This document shows positions 21,733 to 32,700 of a stretch of 64,000 bases of DNA, one piece after another. Source of the DNA: Neodiprion pinetum (lineage: Eukaryota; Arthropoda; Insecta; Hymenoptera; Diprionidae); assembly GCF_021155775.2 (NCBI RefSeq), contig NC_060232.1, forward strand, positions 16,747,922 through 16,811,921, given 5' to 3'. The position numbers and the translations under genes were made by a program. Numbering within the stretch: position 1 is the stretch's first letter; each line of letters begins with the position of its first letter. The notes under the pieces were generated by a model. It saw only the letters and a list, made by a program, of their open reading frames with translations. It ran no database searches and was not told the DNA's origin.

Positions 21733-23274
21733 TTAAAGTGAACTTCTGACCATAGATGTGGGGCGGAAGTGATTCATACTCCAGTAGGCGGCTAAGAATT
21801 CTTTATCAGGTACCGAGTAGTTTAATTCAGCGGGCTTGAGGGTTCGGGATGCGTATGCTACCGGTAGGTCGGCACCGTCTTCATCTTGACTGAGAACTGC
21901 ACCTATCGCGAATTTTGACGCGTCTGTAGTGAGCGTAAATGGTTTGTTGAAGTCCGGGTGTTGTAGAATTGGTTCTTTGCATAAACAATCGCGTAAGGTT
22001 TCAAAGGCAGACTGGTGTTCGGACGTCCAGATACAAGGGGTATCCTTCTTCGTCAAATTGTTAAGGCATTTAGCAATTTTTCCAAAATTTGGAACTAATC
22101 TTCGGTAATAACATAAAAGGCCAAGGAACTGTCTAACATTTTTGGGACTTTTGGGGACAGGATACTCTTTTACAGCTATCAATTTACCAGGGTCAGGTTT
22201 TACTCCTGACTCAGTTATGAGGTGTCCGAGGTAAACGACTTCCTTGCGCAAGAATTCGCACTTGTCTGGCTGTAGAGTTAAACCAGCAGCGGTTAGTCGC
22301 TTCATTAATTTCCGAAATTTAATTTCATGTTCTTGCAAGTTTCGAGCGTAAATAACTATGTCATCTAAAAATACGAACATCTCGTTGCCTTGTAGGCCTA
22401 AAAGGACTTGGTCCATGAGCCTTTGAAACGTGGCGGGTGCGTTCTTTAGTCCGAAGGGCATACGAGAAAATTCATAATGGCCTTTAGGTGTCGAAAATGC
22501 AGTTTTCGTGCTGTGATCCGGATGCATGGGAATTTGGTGAAACCCGGAAGCAAGGTCGAATGTGAAAAAGTATTTAGCTGAGCCAAGCTGGTCAAGGATT
22601 TCCGTGATATCGGGCATGGGGTATTCGTCGCCGACTGTTTTTTCGTTAAGTTTTCTGTAGTCGATTACCATACGCCATCGTTTATTGCCGTCACTATCCG
22701 GTTTTTTTGGAACGATCCACACCGGGGAATTAAACGGAGATGAGAAATGTTTAATGAGATTTTGTTTGAGTAGCTTATCAACTTGGGATTCAATTTCGTC
22801 TTTGTGAATTTTGGGAAAACGGTATTGTTTGGTATGAATAGGCGTATTGTCCGTCGTGGGGATAGTGTGATGAGATAAATTGGTCTGGCCTAATTTATCA
22901 CCTGGGAGATAAAAGAGATGGTCAAATTCTGTTACGAGGTTAAATATAGATTGTTTTTTGGTCTCATTCAAATGATCAAGATGTACGCTGCTCTTTAGGA
23001 CGTCCAATCTTTCTGACCTACTGTCAGTCAAGAGCACTGTTGCGGCACCGGGACAGGGTGTACTGTCGTCAGGGATAGGAGGATCGGATTGCAGTTGCGC
23101 GAGGTCAGTGGACTGGATGGGGCAAGAGGGGGGATTATTAGTCGGTCGCGATGTACGCTTGGCGGCAGAAAGAATTAATGAGTTGCTGAGGAGAGGGCCT
23201 GGGTGCGAAACGAGGGTTTTGGCGCGGGCATCGCTGTAGTGGTTACTCGATGCAGTATGCGTAGCGTTGGGCAT
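21733..23274 (-). pseudogene. Gypsy I reverse transcriptase and RNase H N-terminus
   Basis: 513 codons. RT motifs are clear: VWIVPKKPDSDGNKRWRMVID, FTFDLASGFHQI, RMPFGLKNAPATFQRLMDQ, and the catalytic FLDD in VFLDDIVIY. Then come LGLLCYYRRLVPNFGKIAK and the start of RNase H (LTTDASKFAIGAVLSQ). The frame ends early in RNase H by a single-base loss. It overlaps the protease frame by 32 bp in a different phase, most likely another decay frameshift. Confidence 0.93.
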
Positions 23275-24007
23275 GACTGTACTCAGTGGCTCGTCGAACT
23301 CGTCCAGACGACCCTAGGGTTACTGTTGGGGTTCTTATCTCTACGGCAGATTCGTTACAATTGAACGCGTACGAGTAAGCGATGCCGTTCTGGTTTTCAA
23401 CTAACGCTTCACCACATAGAACATTGTTGCCTAAATCGATGCGTTTAAGGTAACCTACTTTAGTGTCTGGGTTCGCAACTATTAGTGGGATGGCTTTCAC
23501 GGTACGGGCCTGCATTGTAATTACGCGCGTTTTTTCGGGCGCGGACGAGGGTTCATCGAATTTATCAAAGTGGATTGGCAATGAGGATCCAAGCATCACC
23601 GAGTTCGAGTTGAAAGAAATAGTTGCTTTCTCTTTTCGTAAGAAGGGCTGGCCTGAGATGCCGTCGTGCGGAATCGGAAACGAGTCAGGGACCAAGTGAA
23701 AGGTATGGGATTTATTATTAAAACGTATTTCCGTTTTTGCGATAATTTGCGTCTTTTTGTCCGTTATACCAGTCAGCGTCAAACGTTTGTCGGTTGTTCG
23801 TCGTACGAGGGGCCTAACGGAACTTTCTTTGACCAAGTTGACGTCTGCACCGGTGTCAATAATAAATGTAGATATTTTTATTAGCTCGGGGGTGTCGATC
23901 GAAATTGGTGGAGGGTCAGCTGAAGCTGTTATGAGCGCTTGGGCGTAGGTTCCGGGTTCGGTACGAGGCGCTGGTTGATAAACGTAACCACGTGTAAGCA
24001 ATGACAT
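23243..24007 (-). pseudogene. Gypsy I aspartic protease region
   Basis: 254 codons. FIIDTGADVNLV at about residues 48-59 is the aspartic protease active site, followed by a flap-like region and HDGISGQPFL. The rest aligns in layout with the protease-RT spacer of Gypsy II (a YLKRIDLGNNVLCGEALV stretch). The retroviral-type protease would dimerise to cut the Gag-Pol polyprotein. The frame is shifted relative to RT. Confidence 0.85.
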
Positions 24008-24116
24008 CAGGGGGGGGGATAGAGGAGGCCACGGTGGGCACCTGAGACGGAGGAGCAGTATGGGGGGGTAACGGCAGACACATGGGTGTAGAGGGGGTAA
24101 AATAATGTGCAGAGAA

Positions 24117-24701
24117 TTATATCTGACGGTTAATTAGCTCGGCTTCTTCACCTTCGGCGATGCTGACGGCAGTTTCGAAGGTTGGTAATGGTCTGATAGT
24201 AGCGATTCTCCACTCCAATTCTGGCCGAAGCCCTCTAATAAACGATCAAGAGGTATCCTTCTTCAGATCGATCAGTCGAAGCGTTGCTAAGTCTGGTGGG
24301 TGTTTGGCTATGATCGCTGTGCTTATTTCTTTTGATATTGCTCTTATTCTGCACGAGTAATCTATAATGCGCTCATATGGTTGTTGTGTAATTCTATCTA
24401 ATTGAGCAGATAACTGGCGTATGGGGATATCCGGGCGGTATGCTCGGCTAAGGGCAGTCATGAGGTCCTCGACGTCATTACAGTCAATGCCTATTAAATA
24501 TTGGGAAGCGGGGCCTGTAACCTTTGATTGCGCAAATTTGGCGAAGGTCATTTTATCCGAAGCTTTTATAAGAGTCTCTACGTGACGTAATTGTTCTACA
24601 AATGAGTCAAAGGGCATGTTGTGGCCGTCAAAAGGGGGGATTGTCGGCAAGACATCTTTTACTGACCAAAAGTTTGAACCGGTTTCGTTAATTGGTGCCA
24701 T
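24117..24701 (-). pseudogene. Gypsy I Gag, short and interrupted
   Basis: Starts MAPINETGSNF and runs 151 codons to an in-frame TGA at 24246-24248; the same frame then stays open to a TAA at 24117, giving about 194 codons in all. The sequence (PPFDGHNMPFDSFVEQLRHV, YRPDIPIRQLSAQL, YSCRIRAI) fits the retrotransposon Gag fold. No CCHC zinc knuckle is visible, as in Gypsy II. It is far shorter than the Gypsy II Gag, so a C-terminal part is probably missing or out of frame. Confidence 0.7.
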
Positions 24702-25352
24702 GTCGATTTAAGCAGGGTACTGCAAGTATAGGAATAAAAATATCAACTTAGCACTAAGACTTAGAATAGACTTACAGGGCGAAGGTGAACGCAAAAACAG
24801 AGAACAGCATGGTTGTAGGCAGCTGGACGCAGGTGAAACTTGAAGAGGCGATACACGTCATGCGTCGGCACGAGGAGGGTATAGATGAGGTACTCCGTGG
24901 CGTGTTGATAAATAAGTGTGGTAATCCAGGTCTTAGGGCGATGCCACTTTCGGGTCCAGATTCTCTTCTTAACAGGGTTGCAGGAGTCCGAATGAGCGGG
25001 AAGGGTCCATTCGATATTTGTCGGTTCGAAAAGTGATGTGTTCAGATGCGGTGTGCGGCTTAACTTGGCTATCGCACTAAATTTTCACTCGCTACACAGT
25101 TATTCGACGTCGTATCAATCGATGAATTTCAATAGTACCAAGATGTGACGGAGTTATTGAAATTAGGAACTCTTTGCAGAGCCTGTGTCCGTGGCGAGTT
25201 GAATAGGTTCTGCGTGCCTGTCACAGTACTTTGTGGCCCAGAGTTCGTTCGTAACACGGCTATCACTGATTGGTACGGCGTTAGAAATTTTGAGCACTGA
25301 ACACTTCCGTAGAAAACATGCAGCACTGCACTGACGAGTAGGTCGACGGGCA

Positions 25353-25367
25353 AAACCACTGCCACCA
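25353..25367 (-). other. Primer-binding site of Gypsy I
   Basis: On the minus strand TGGTGGCAGTGG begins three bases inside the 5' LTR. Gypsy II has TGGTGGCAGCGGTGGG at the same place. A TGG start complements the CCA end of a tRNA; I could not name the tRNA. Confidence 0.6.
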
Positions 25368-25370
25368 AAA

Positions 25371-25807
25371 TGTTACGGGGTAGATTGCGTACGCTCCGAT
25401 GAGCGGTAATCGGAGCTTACTCCACGCCCAGCCAAGGTGTTATTTGGCTATTGTAGGGTCGGTTCACGTCGACTATGCACTCGCGTGCTACTACTTCCAA
25501 TGCAGGAAGGGAATGGAATAGAAAGGGATCGGTATTAAGGGAAGGTAAACGATTTAAAGTGTATGATTGTTTATTAGTGGTCAATGCAACGGAGTCGGTC
25601 AAGGGAAAAAGGGTATGGTCTTGGTTTAGAGGGATAGGTGTCTTGCTTGAGTGCTGGGATGGATCTGCCTGGTTTCGCCGGATGTAGCAGGCAAGCTAGC
25701 TGCGAGTTACAGGACAACCTGCTGACTCGCGAACGATGAGGGTAGAGTTCAGAGCGTAAGGTAACTAAGAGCGTGAGAAAGGAATATGAAGTCTGGAGGA
25801 CGTAACA
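25371..25807 (-). repeat. 5' LTR of Gypsy I
   Basis: 437 bp with perfect TGTTACG...CGTAACA ends. It pairs with 15684-16119. Confidence 0.93.
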
Positions 25808-26222
25808 AAATAATCAAAAAATATATAAGATTTTTATCATATTTGTATTCATTTCCAAAAAAATTTATCAATTTGAGAATTTTTATATATTATAAATGTT
25901 TTCTTCTTCTGAAATTAAATTGAAAATTATAATATATATGAATAGAATGTAAATGATAAATTTATTTGTCATTTTTTCATTAAATTGATTATATATTGAT
26001 ACGAATGATACATTAATATAATTGAATATAAATGGAGGCAACTGAATTGAATAATTCAATGATATGAAAAATAATTTACCTCACTTATTAATTTTTCTGA
26101 AATTAAAGAATAATTAGCTCTGAGAAATCAAAAATATAAAATGAAATATTTAATTATATATCTATCTTTGTGTTTTCTTCAATGTAAGAAATATGATTCA
26201 TTTGAAGTATTTTTTTTTATAT
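25808..26222. repeat. AT-rich satellite, inverted (to about 26187), then forward
   Basis: From 25808 to about 26187 the sequence is the satellite read backwards: aaatggaggcaa is the complement of the forward ttgcctccattt, and tatctatctttgtgttttcttc is the complement of the gaaaacatacagatagat block. From about 26188 (aagaaatatgattcatttgaag) it is forward again, as at 46219. The forward piece ends ATAT at the Gypsy II insertion. Confidence 0.85.
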
Positions 26223-28074
26223 TGTTACGCCCCGACGTACCGCCTTGGCGTACCTTTTTCAAAATTCCATTTCATTTCATTTCTTTAATTTCTTCAATGC
26301 ACAGATATCATTTCATCAAAATCTCATATTCTAATAACGGCGAGTTCCACCCCTCCTGGCAAAAGTCACGTAGAGACCAACAATGATCCCTAGTAGAAGG
26401 TTCAACTTTCTTCTATTTAACTGGTACCAAGAACTGAGATAGGAGACTGCTGAATTAGCATCAGTAGCGCTCAGCCTGGAAATATCCCTCTTTTTAAGTT
26501 AAAACTATAATCAATAACTAGGATAAACCACTACCTTTAGAATCACCAAATTAAAATAGATTACTTATTGGAATGTATGAATGAATGTGTGAACATTGCA
26601 TGTAAATATCTTTTGTTCATATCTTCAATGTGTCACCGACGAGATTGAGAATCGTCGGAACACCGTCGAAGAGCGAGAAGTAACGATGACCACGTGGATT
26701 TGGGCGCCAGGAGGACGCCCTCGCACCTCATTGGCTAATTACCGTTGTAACTAATTACAACTGCAGCTCCTTGGACCCTCGGGCCCAAGAAGCCGCGTCT
26801 TTCGTCTGTCAAGTCGCGAAGTGCGTGGACGTAAACCCGGATTAGCCCTCTCGAGCAAGAGTAGCGTTTGGAAAATCTTAGTTGTGACCGGCCTAAAGTC
26901 TCGCGCTAATTCGTTAAATTCGAGCATTCAGTTATTCTGTTAGCTGCAAAAGACTCACTATCTTCTACATTTCCATCTTTTCTGTTCTTTACTAAATCTC
27001 GTCATTTCGCGAATAGACATTTTTATGATATTCTATTTCCCTTAGTTAAAATTGAGTTCGGCCCTGATTCAAGCGAATCAGGTAATCTTAAGTAAAAATA
27101 ATAATAATTACACTATCATTTTTAATAAATAATCGTTCCAATCAATTTTAACTTATCATCAAAATCAGAAACAGACACTTTCAAACTTTCGATAAGAAGA
27201 TATCATTCTAAATTCACAAAGACTAAGTGACCAACGTTCAACATCATTCGATTCATCAACTCTTCCAAATTTGAGGTGAGGCCCCTGGTCCAGCATTCTA
27301 CCGACGCAGACCGACACGATCCGACGGCTCTCAATCTCGTCGACCGATTCACCAAAAAGCTAAGTCAATCCGAGTGTTAATCTTCGAAATTAGACGAATT
27401 CTTGTTCACCTTGATAATCAAAACTACTTCAGTAAATTCACAAAAACCAAGCATAGAATTGGTGGCTAGCTTCACTACCCCCAATTAAATTCCACTTATT
27501 GTTTCCAAGAATTAACAAATAAGACTAAACGATTAAATATATATATTAAATATATATATATAATATTAAACGATTTAAGATAATCTAAAAAGAGAGATAC
27601 AATACAATTATCACGACCAGCTAGTTATAACCATCGTTCAGAGTAGATGTTCCTGGTACCAAATAATATTATCTTCTAGAATAGTATAACACGCGATTTT
27701 TTATTCAATTTGAAACCTTTATAAATTGTTATTTTTGGCTCATATATATAATTATCACCATCGATTGTTACCAGATATTTCAATAACTAAATTGAACCAG
27801 AATATACTTCATCTTTTACCAGTTAAATCTTTTTAAACATTTATTTTGAGCGACCTTCTTTCCATTTTCTTTATTATAAAATAGCCTCAACTATTTAAAC
27901 AAACCTCACAGACCTGTACAGGTCTATAGCGACACGATCCTACAAATTACCGGCTTACCGAAAGGTAAGTCTTTTCTTAGTTTTAATTATTATTCATTGT
28001 CGTTACGTGGGAGCTAGATTATTCAATTAATCATTAACTACCACCGCTCAGTACACCCTCACCCCCACGTAACA
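26223..28074 (+). repeat. 5' LTR of Gypsy II, 1852 bp
   Basis: TGTTACGCCCCGACG...CCCACGTAACA, same length as the 3' LTR. Unusually long for a Gypsy LTR. It is AT-rich with two GC-richer blocks (about 26640-26900 and 27270-27370). No coding frame is seen. Confidence 0.97.
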
Positions 28075-28081
28075 CAAGAAT

Positions 28082-28097
28082 TGGTGGCAGCGGTGGG
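28082..28097 (+). other. Primer-binding site of Gypsy II
   Basis: TGGTGGCAGCGGTGGG, seven bases after the LTR. It matches the Gypsy I site at 12 bases with one difference. Confidence 0.65.
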
Positions 28098-28435
28098 ATA
28101 TTGTTGCTAAAAGTGAGATTTGTTTAAATAAATAAAAAAAAAAAAAAAAATAAAAAAAATTTTTAGTCTTTGTGTTAAAATTGAAAAACTGGTCAAAAGC
28201 ATGAAAAAACAAAGTATCTTTCTTTTTAGATAATAATTATATAATTAATGACAAATTGTGCATGAAACTCTTCGAATTATCACTCGTGTATTTGTATGTA
28301 TATGTCATAATATCCTGATATCGTATATTGCCGAATTTTCCACTGGTCATTTGTGTATTAGCTGTGTTCCCAATATTTGCCTAAAAATTGGCCTGAATTA
28401 TTTCGTGTGCATAAACAACCTTTTTCGATTTTGAA

Positions 28436-29755
28436 ATGCCCAACGAAACGGGAAACCAGAGCGCGGACCGAACCAATGTATCCGCTCTAGACGCGAGTAA
28501 TGCGATGATGACGTCGATGGCGGAATGCTTCGCGCTACAACACAGTACATTAAATATTCCATATTTTGACGGGAAAAACATTCGTTTGAAAGATTTCTTA
28601 CAAGACGTGCAAAACGGTTCAGTGTATATTCCGCCGAATTCGGAAGGCGCATATGTAAAGTGCGTTCTAGGAAAATTGCAAGGAGCAGCTCGCGACAGTA
28701 CATATGGCGAAACTTTCAATACGGTCAATGAATTAATAAAACATCTGAAATGTCGATTTGCAGCTGAAAAGACTTATCCGTATTATCAACAAGAGATCGC
28801 GAATATACGGATGAAACGTGATGAAAACGTGAGCGATTTCTACGATCGATTAAAAATCTTGGTCAGTGCAGCTCGCGTAGCTTTAGAAGACGAGTACGGA
28901 AAAACCGGAGTCGACGCGGTAATGAAAGTTCTACAAGTGAACGCGTTGGATGCTTATATTCGAGGACTACCTGAAGCTATCGAAAGATATGTTGAAGGAC
29001 GTGTAAAGACATTGGAAGAAGCGTTCAAGTTAGCGCGAAAAACAGAAAATCGTATGCGTCAGGGAATAATATCTTCCGGAGAAACGCAGAGAGTACAAAT
29101 TTCGCGACCGAACTCTCCAATGATTTATAACCAAAATAACGCGCCGCAATTGTATTCGAATTATGGCATCTCAGACGGAGCGGAGACACGCGCGAGAAGC
29201 CCGTCACCGAACGCGGCGATGTACAAACACCCGACGGCAAACGTCGCCAATCGACGATCACCCGAGCCGAGGGGTTATTACCCATACGGCATGCCCGCTC
29301 ACTCACAGCTTCAGTACCAGCAACCGCGTGGTTATCAATATCCGCCTTATTTTCCACAACACCCGTATTATTATCCGCCGATGACATATCCGTATTTACC
29401 ACCTTATGGATATCCGCCCACAATAAATCCTGCATCGATTCCACAGAGATCGGGATCGCCGGGAGCAAATTTAAATACGAGCAGACCGAATTCGCCAAAT
29501 TTAAACACCCGTTCATACGACCCGAATCAGCAGTCCGGTTTTAATCAAGCGAGGTTTGATAATTCGAACGTCAGAACACGGTCACCATCTCCGCGTAGAA
29601 CGTCCGAAACAGCTGAATCTTTAAACTTGAACGCGACTCGTCGTCCGGACGCAACGGCGAGGTACGCGACGCCCGAGCGTCAACCGACGGTCCGTTTCGC
29701 GGAACCGCCGGCCGGTGCATTGATACGTGCGGACCAGATCGAGAATCGCCACTGA
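28436..29755 (+). CDS. gag: Gypsy II Gag
   Basis: 439 codons from an ATG about 360 bp after the LTR. Residues about 35-215 read as a retrotransposon Gag capsid: FDGKNIRLKDFLQDV, FRKKYP-type region with YYQQEIANIRM, and ENVSDFYDRLKIL. The C-terminal half is low-complexity, rich in Pro, Tyr, Asn, Ser and Arg with repeated SRPNSP/RSPSP blocks, and probably disordered. There is no CCHC knuckle; the Arg/Ser-rich tail may bind RNA instead (inference). It would form the particle that packages element RNA. Near its end lies the slippery site that gives Gag-Pol. The frame is intact. Confidence 0.93.
   Translation: MPNETGNQSADRTNVSALDASNAMMTSMAECFALQHSTLNIPYFDGKNIRLKDFLQDVQNGSVYIPPNSEGAYVKCVLGKLQGAARDSTYGETFNTVNELIKHLKCRFAAEKTYPYYQQEIANIRMKRDENVSDFYDRLKILVSAARVALEDEYGKTGVDAVMKVLQVNALDAYIRGLPEAIERYVEGRVKTLEEAFKLARKTENRMRQGIISSGETQRVQISRPNSPMIYNQNNAPQLYSNYGISDGAETRARSPSPNAAMYKHPTANVANRRSPEPRGYYPYGMPAHSQLQYQQPRGYQYPPYFPQHPYYYPPMTYPYLPPYGYPPTINPASIPQRSGSPGANLNTSRPNSPNLNTRSYDPNQQSGFNQARFDNSNVRTRSPSPRRTSETAESLNLNATRRPDATARYATPERQPTVRFAEPPAGALIRADQIENRH
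29620..29626 (+). other. Candidate -1 ribosomal frameshift site, T TTA AAC
   Basis: The heptamer is in the zero frame of gag (codons TCT TTA AAC). In the -1 frame the last stop (TGA, 29614-29616) is directly upstream and the frame then stays open into pol, overlapping gag by about 130 nt. A GC-rich stretch with a CGTCCGGACG palindrome follows within 25 nt and could form the stimulatory structure. T TTA AAC is a classic retroviral slippery sequence. Confidence 0.75.
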
Positions 29756-29760
29756 TCAGG

Positions 29761-32700
29761 ATGACAGCTCCTGAATTAAAAGAACACTCAGCTATTTTTC
29801 TAATAGACACCGGCGCAGATATCAGTCTAATTAAAGCTAATGTTTTATATCCTGACGTTTTAATCAGTGTAGACGAAATTTCTACGATTACGGGAATAAC
29901 AACCGATAAAGTAAAAACTTTGGGAATAACAAATTTGACTTTACAAAACGAACCAAGTAAATTTCACGTCGTACGATCAACCTTTTTGCTAAATTGCGAC
30001 GGTATATTAGGTAAAGATTATTTGCGCGAGCGTAAGGCTGAGATCTCTTTTACACATAACACCTTGGTAACGAAAACTGACCCGATTAGACCGATACGAT
30101 TTATCGGATACGAAGAACATTCCGATACCGAAACAAAACCGCAAAAACGTTTCTTTAAAATTCGTGCGCGCACAAAGCAAGCCATTGGCATCGACGTAAT
30201 CAGTTGTGGCACAAAAGAAGCATATTTGCCACGCGTAGAAACCATAGACGGCGTATACATTGGTGAGGCTGCAGTCTCGGTACAAGATGGCGTATGCCAT
30301 GTTCTTGCAATTAATACCTTGGATAGAGATATTGAAATAGAAATTCCACCACAGGAAGTGATACCTTTTGAATATCACAACTTTCCGGAGGAACATGAAT
30401 ATCACGATTCAAGTTCAGAAGACTTAAATTTAGAACCTGTAGTGACTGATCGATTTACAGAAATTCAATCAAAATTGCATTTAGATCACTTAAATATAGA
30501 GGAACGCGACCACGTATTAGATATCATTGAGGAATATCCAGAATTATTTCATTTACCTGGAGATAAATTAAAATCTACACCCGGAATTCAGCATCGTATA
30601 CCAACCGAGGATGATATACCGATTAATACGCGACAATACCGGTTCCCTCCAATCCACAAAACCGAGATTGAAAACCAAATCAAAATTAAGATTGACAATG
30701 GAATAATAGTTCCTTCAAATTCACCGTATAATTCACCCGTGTGGATTGTACCCAAAAAACCAGATTCTGCGGGTAGAAAACGATGGCGCATGGTAATTGA
30801 TTTTCGGAAATTGAATGAAAAGACAATTGGGGACGCGTATCCATTACCCAACATTACAGACATTCTTGATCATCTCGGTGAAGCGCGATATTTTTCAACT
30901 TTCGATCTTGCCAGCGGTTTCCAACAAATTGAAATGGACCCCCAAGATAGAGCAAAAACCGCATTCACAACACCAAACGGTCATTACGAATATCTCAGAA
31001 TGCCTGAAGGGCTTAAAAACGCGCCCGCTACATTTCAAAGATTAATGGATCAAACATTACGCGGACTACAAGGTGTCGAAGTTTTCGTTTATTTAGACGA
31101 CATCGTAGTTTATGCAAAGAATTTAGAAGAACACGGGAAGAAAATTCGCCGGTTATTTAACAAATTAAAAGACGCTAGATTAACGTTACAACCAGATAAA
31201 TGTGAATTTCTAAAAACAGAAGTGGCTTATTTAGGCCACATTATTGGCAGATCAGGAGTTAGACCGGACCCGAAGAAAATTACCGCGGTTCGACATTTTC
31301 CACAACCTAAAAATCCTAAGAACATTAGACAATTTCTGGGACTCGCCGGTTACTACAGGCGTTTTATTAAAGATTTTGCGGGAAAGGCTAGGCCTCTCAC
31401 AGACTTATTAAAGAAGGAATCACCATTTATTTGGGGTAAAGATCAAAAGAAAAGTTTCAAAATTTTAAGGAAGTATCTATGCCAATATCCTATCTTGCAA
31501 TACCCAAATTTTAAGAAGCAATTCACGTTAACTACCGACGCATCCGACTATGCAATCGGAGCCGTTTTGAGCCAGGAAGTGGACGGTTATGATATGCCCG
31601 TCGCCTACCTGTCTCGTGCTCTGAGCAAAGCGGAACAAAATTATTTCACAACTGAGAAAGAGTGTTTAGCAGCCCTATATGCCGTACTACATTTTCGACC
31701 TTACCTTTATGGCCGAAAATTCACACTGGTTAGTGATCATGAGCCATTACGCTGGATCGACTCGATTAAAGATCCCGGGCAGCGACTAATACGATGGAGG
31801 CTCAAGTTACGAGATGACGAGTATGAATTCAAACACAAGGCTGGACGACTTAACAGTAACGCAGATGCATTGTCGCGCAATCCAGTCCCTGTTACCGACG
31901 GCATTAACCAATCGTCGGAGTCATCTGATAGCGGAAACGATAGTGACAACCTAATAATTAAATCTGTAGATTCATTTCCAAAGTATTCAGACTATTTGAA
32001 AATAATTAGAACAGCTGATATTGAAAATCCAAACATTATTGAAGTACATGAAAGCGTTTTCGATAAACTTGACAATTATGCGCATACCGTTTCTGTAGAT
32101 CTTGAAATGAGTTCCGGTATAGCTAGCGATTTTAGGAAAAAATATGGGGTACCGGAACACCTTCGCAGTCAAGCCGATATGCATTCAGTAGCTAAATTAG
32201 AACTGCCAGATCAGAAAATTTATTACATTATGACAAAATTAAACTTTTGGGACAAACCAGAGTATGAAGACATGTACCTCAGTCTGATCAATTTTCGGAA
32301 AATTTTAGAGGATGACTCTGTTGAAACAGTTAGAATACCTAGAATGGGATGCGGTCTAGATAAACTAGCATGGAATAAGGTAAGAACCATGTTACGATTC
32401 ATTTTTGGAGGAACGGGAATCAAAATTTCGGCTTGTACAAATTTAAAATTAATAGAAAATCAAAAACTCCAAACGATATTTGCTATTATGAACCCTAGGT
32501 CAAACTTAAAGGTCAGGAGTAAACCGAACCAATGGAAGATATTACCCATCGATTCGAAAATTTCAAAATTACCTGCTCCAAAAATAAAGCGACCATTAGC
32601 TAAATCAGACTCAGTCCCAAGGAAAAAATCAGCTGACGAAACATTCTGTCCAAAAACAAAGACTACCATAGAGCCTGATGAGAACGCGATCTTAACAAGA

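Larger units (their letters stand above)
15684..25807 (-). mobile_element. Gypsy I, env-bearing LTR retrotransposon with tandem macrodomains, decayed
   Basis: A 10.1-kb element on the minus strand with LTRs at 25371-25807 (5') and 15684-16119 (3'). The order is gag, protease, RT, RNase H, macrodomain 1, macrodomain 2, integrase, env. By eye the LTRs differ at several percent of positions, including the outer end of the 3' LTR (tatcacg instead of tgttacg), so the insertion is old. Pol is split over at least six frames. No target-site duplication is seen (ttcg on the left, aaat on the right), which fits a later inversion with a breakpoint at the left edge. Primer-binding site and macrodomains tie it to Gypsy II. 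Confidence 0.93.

Noticed and set aside
28082..28097. Naming the tRNA primer for Gypsy I and II
   Set aside because: The TGGTGGCAG site is clear, but I could not match it to a specific insect tRNA 3' end with confidence.
29025..29516. 163-codon antisense frame in Gypsy II gag
   Set aside because: Shadow of the low-complexity Pro/Tyr-rich gag tail.
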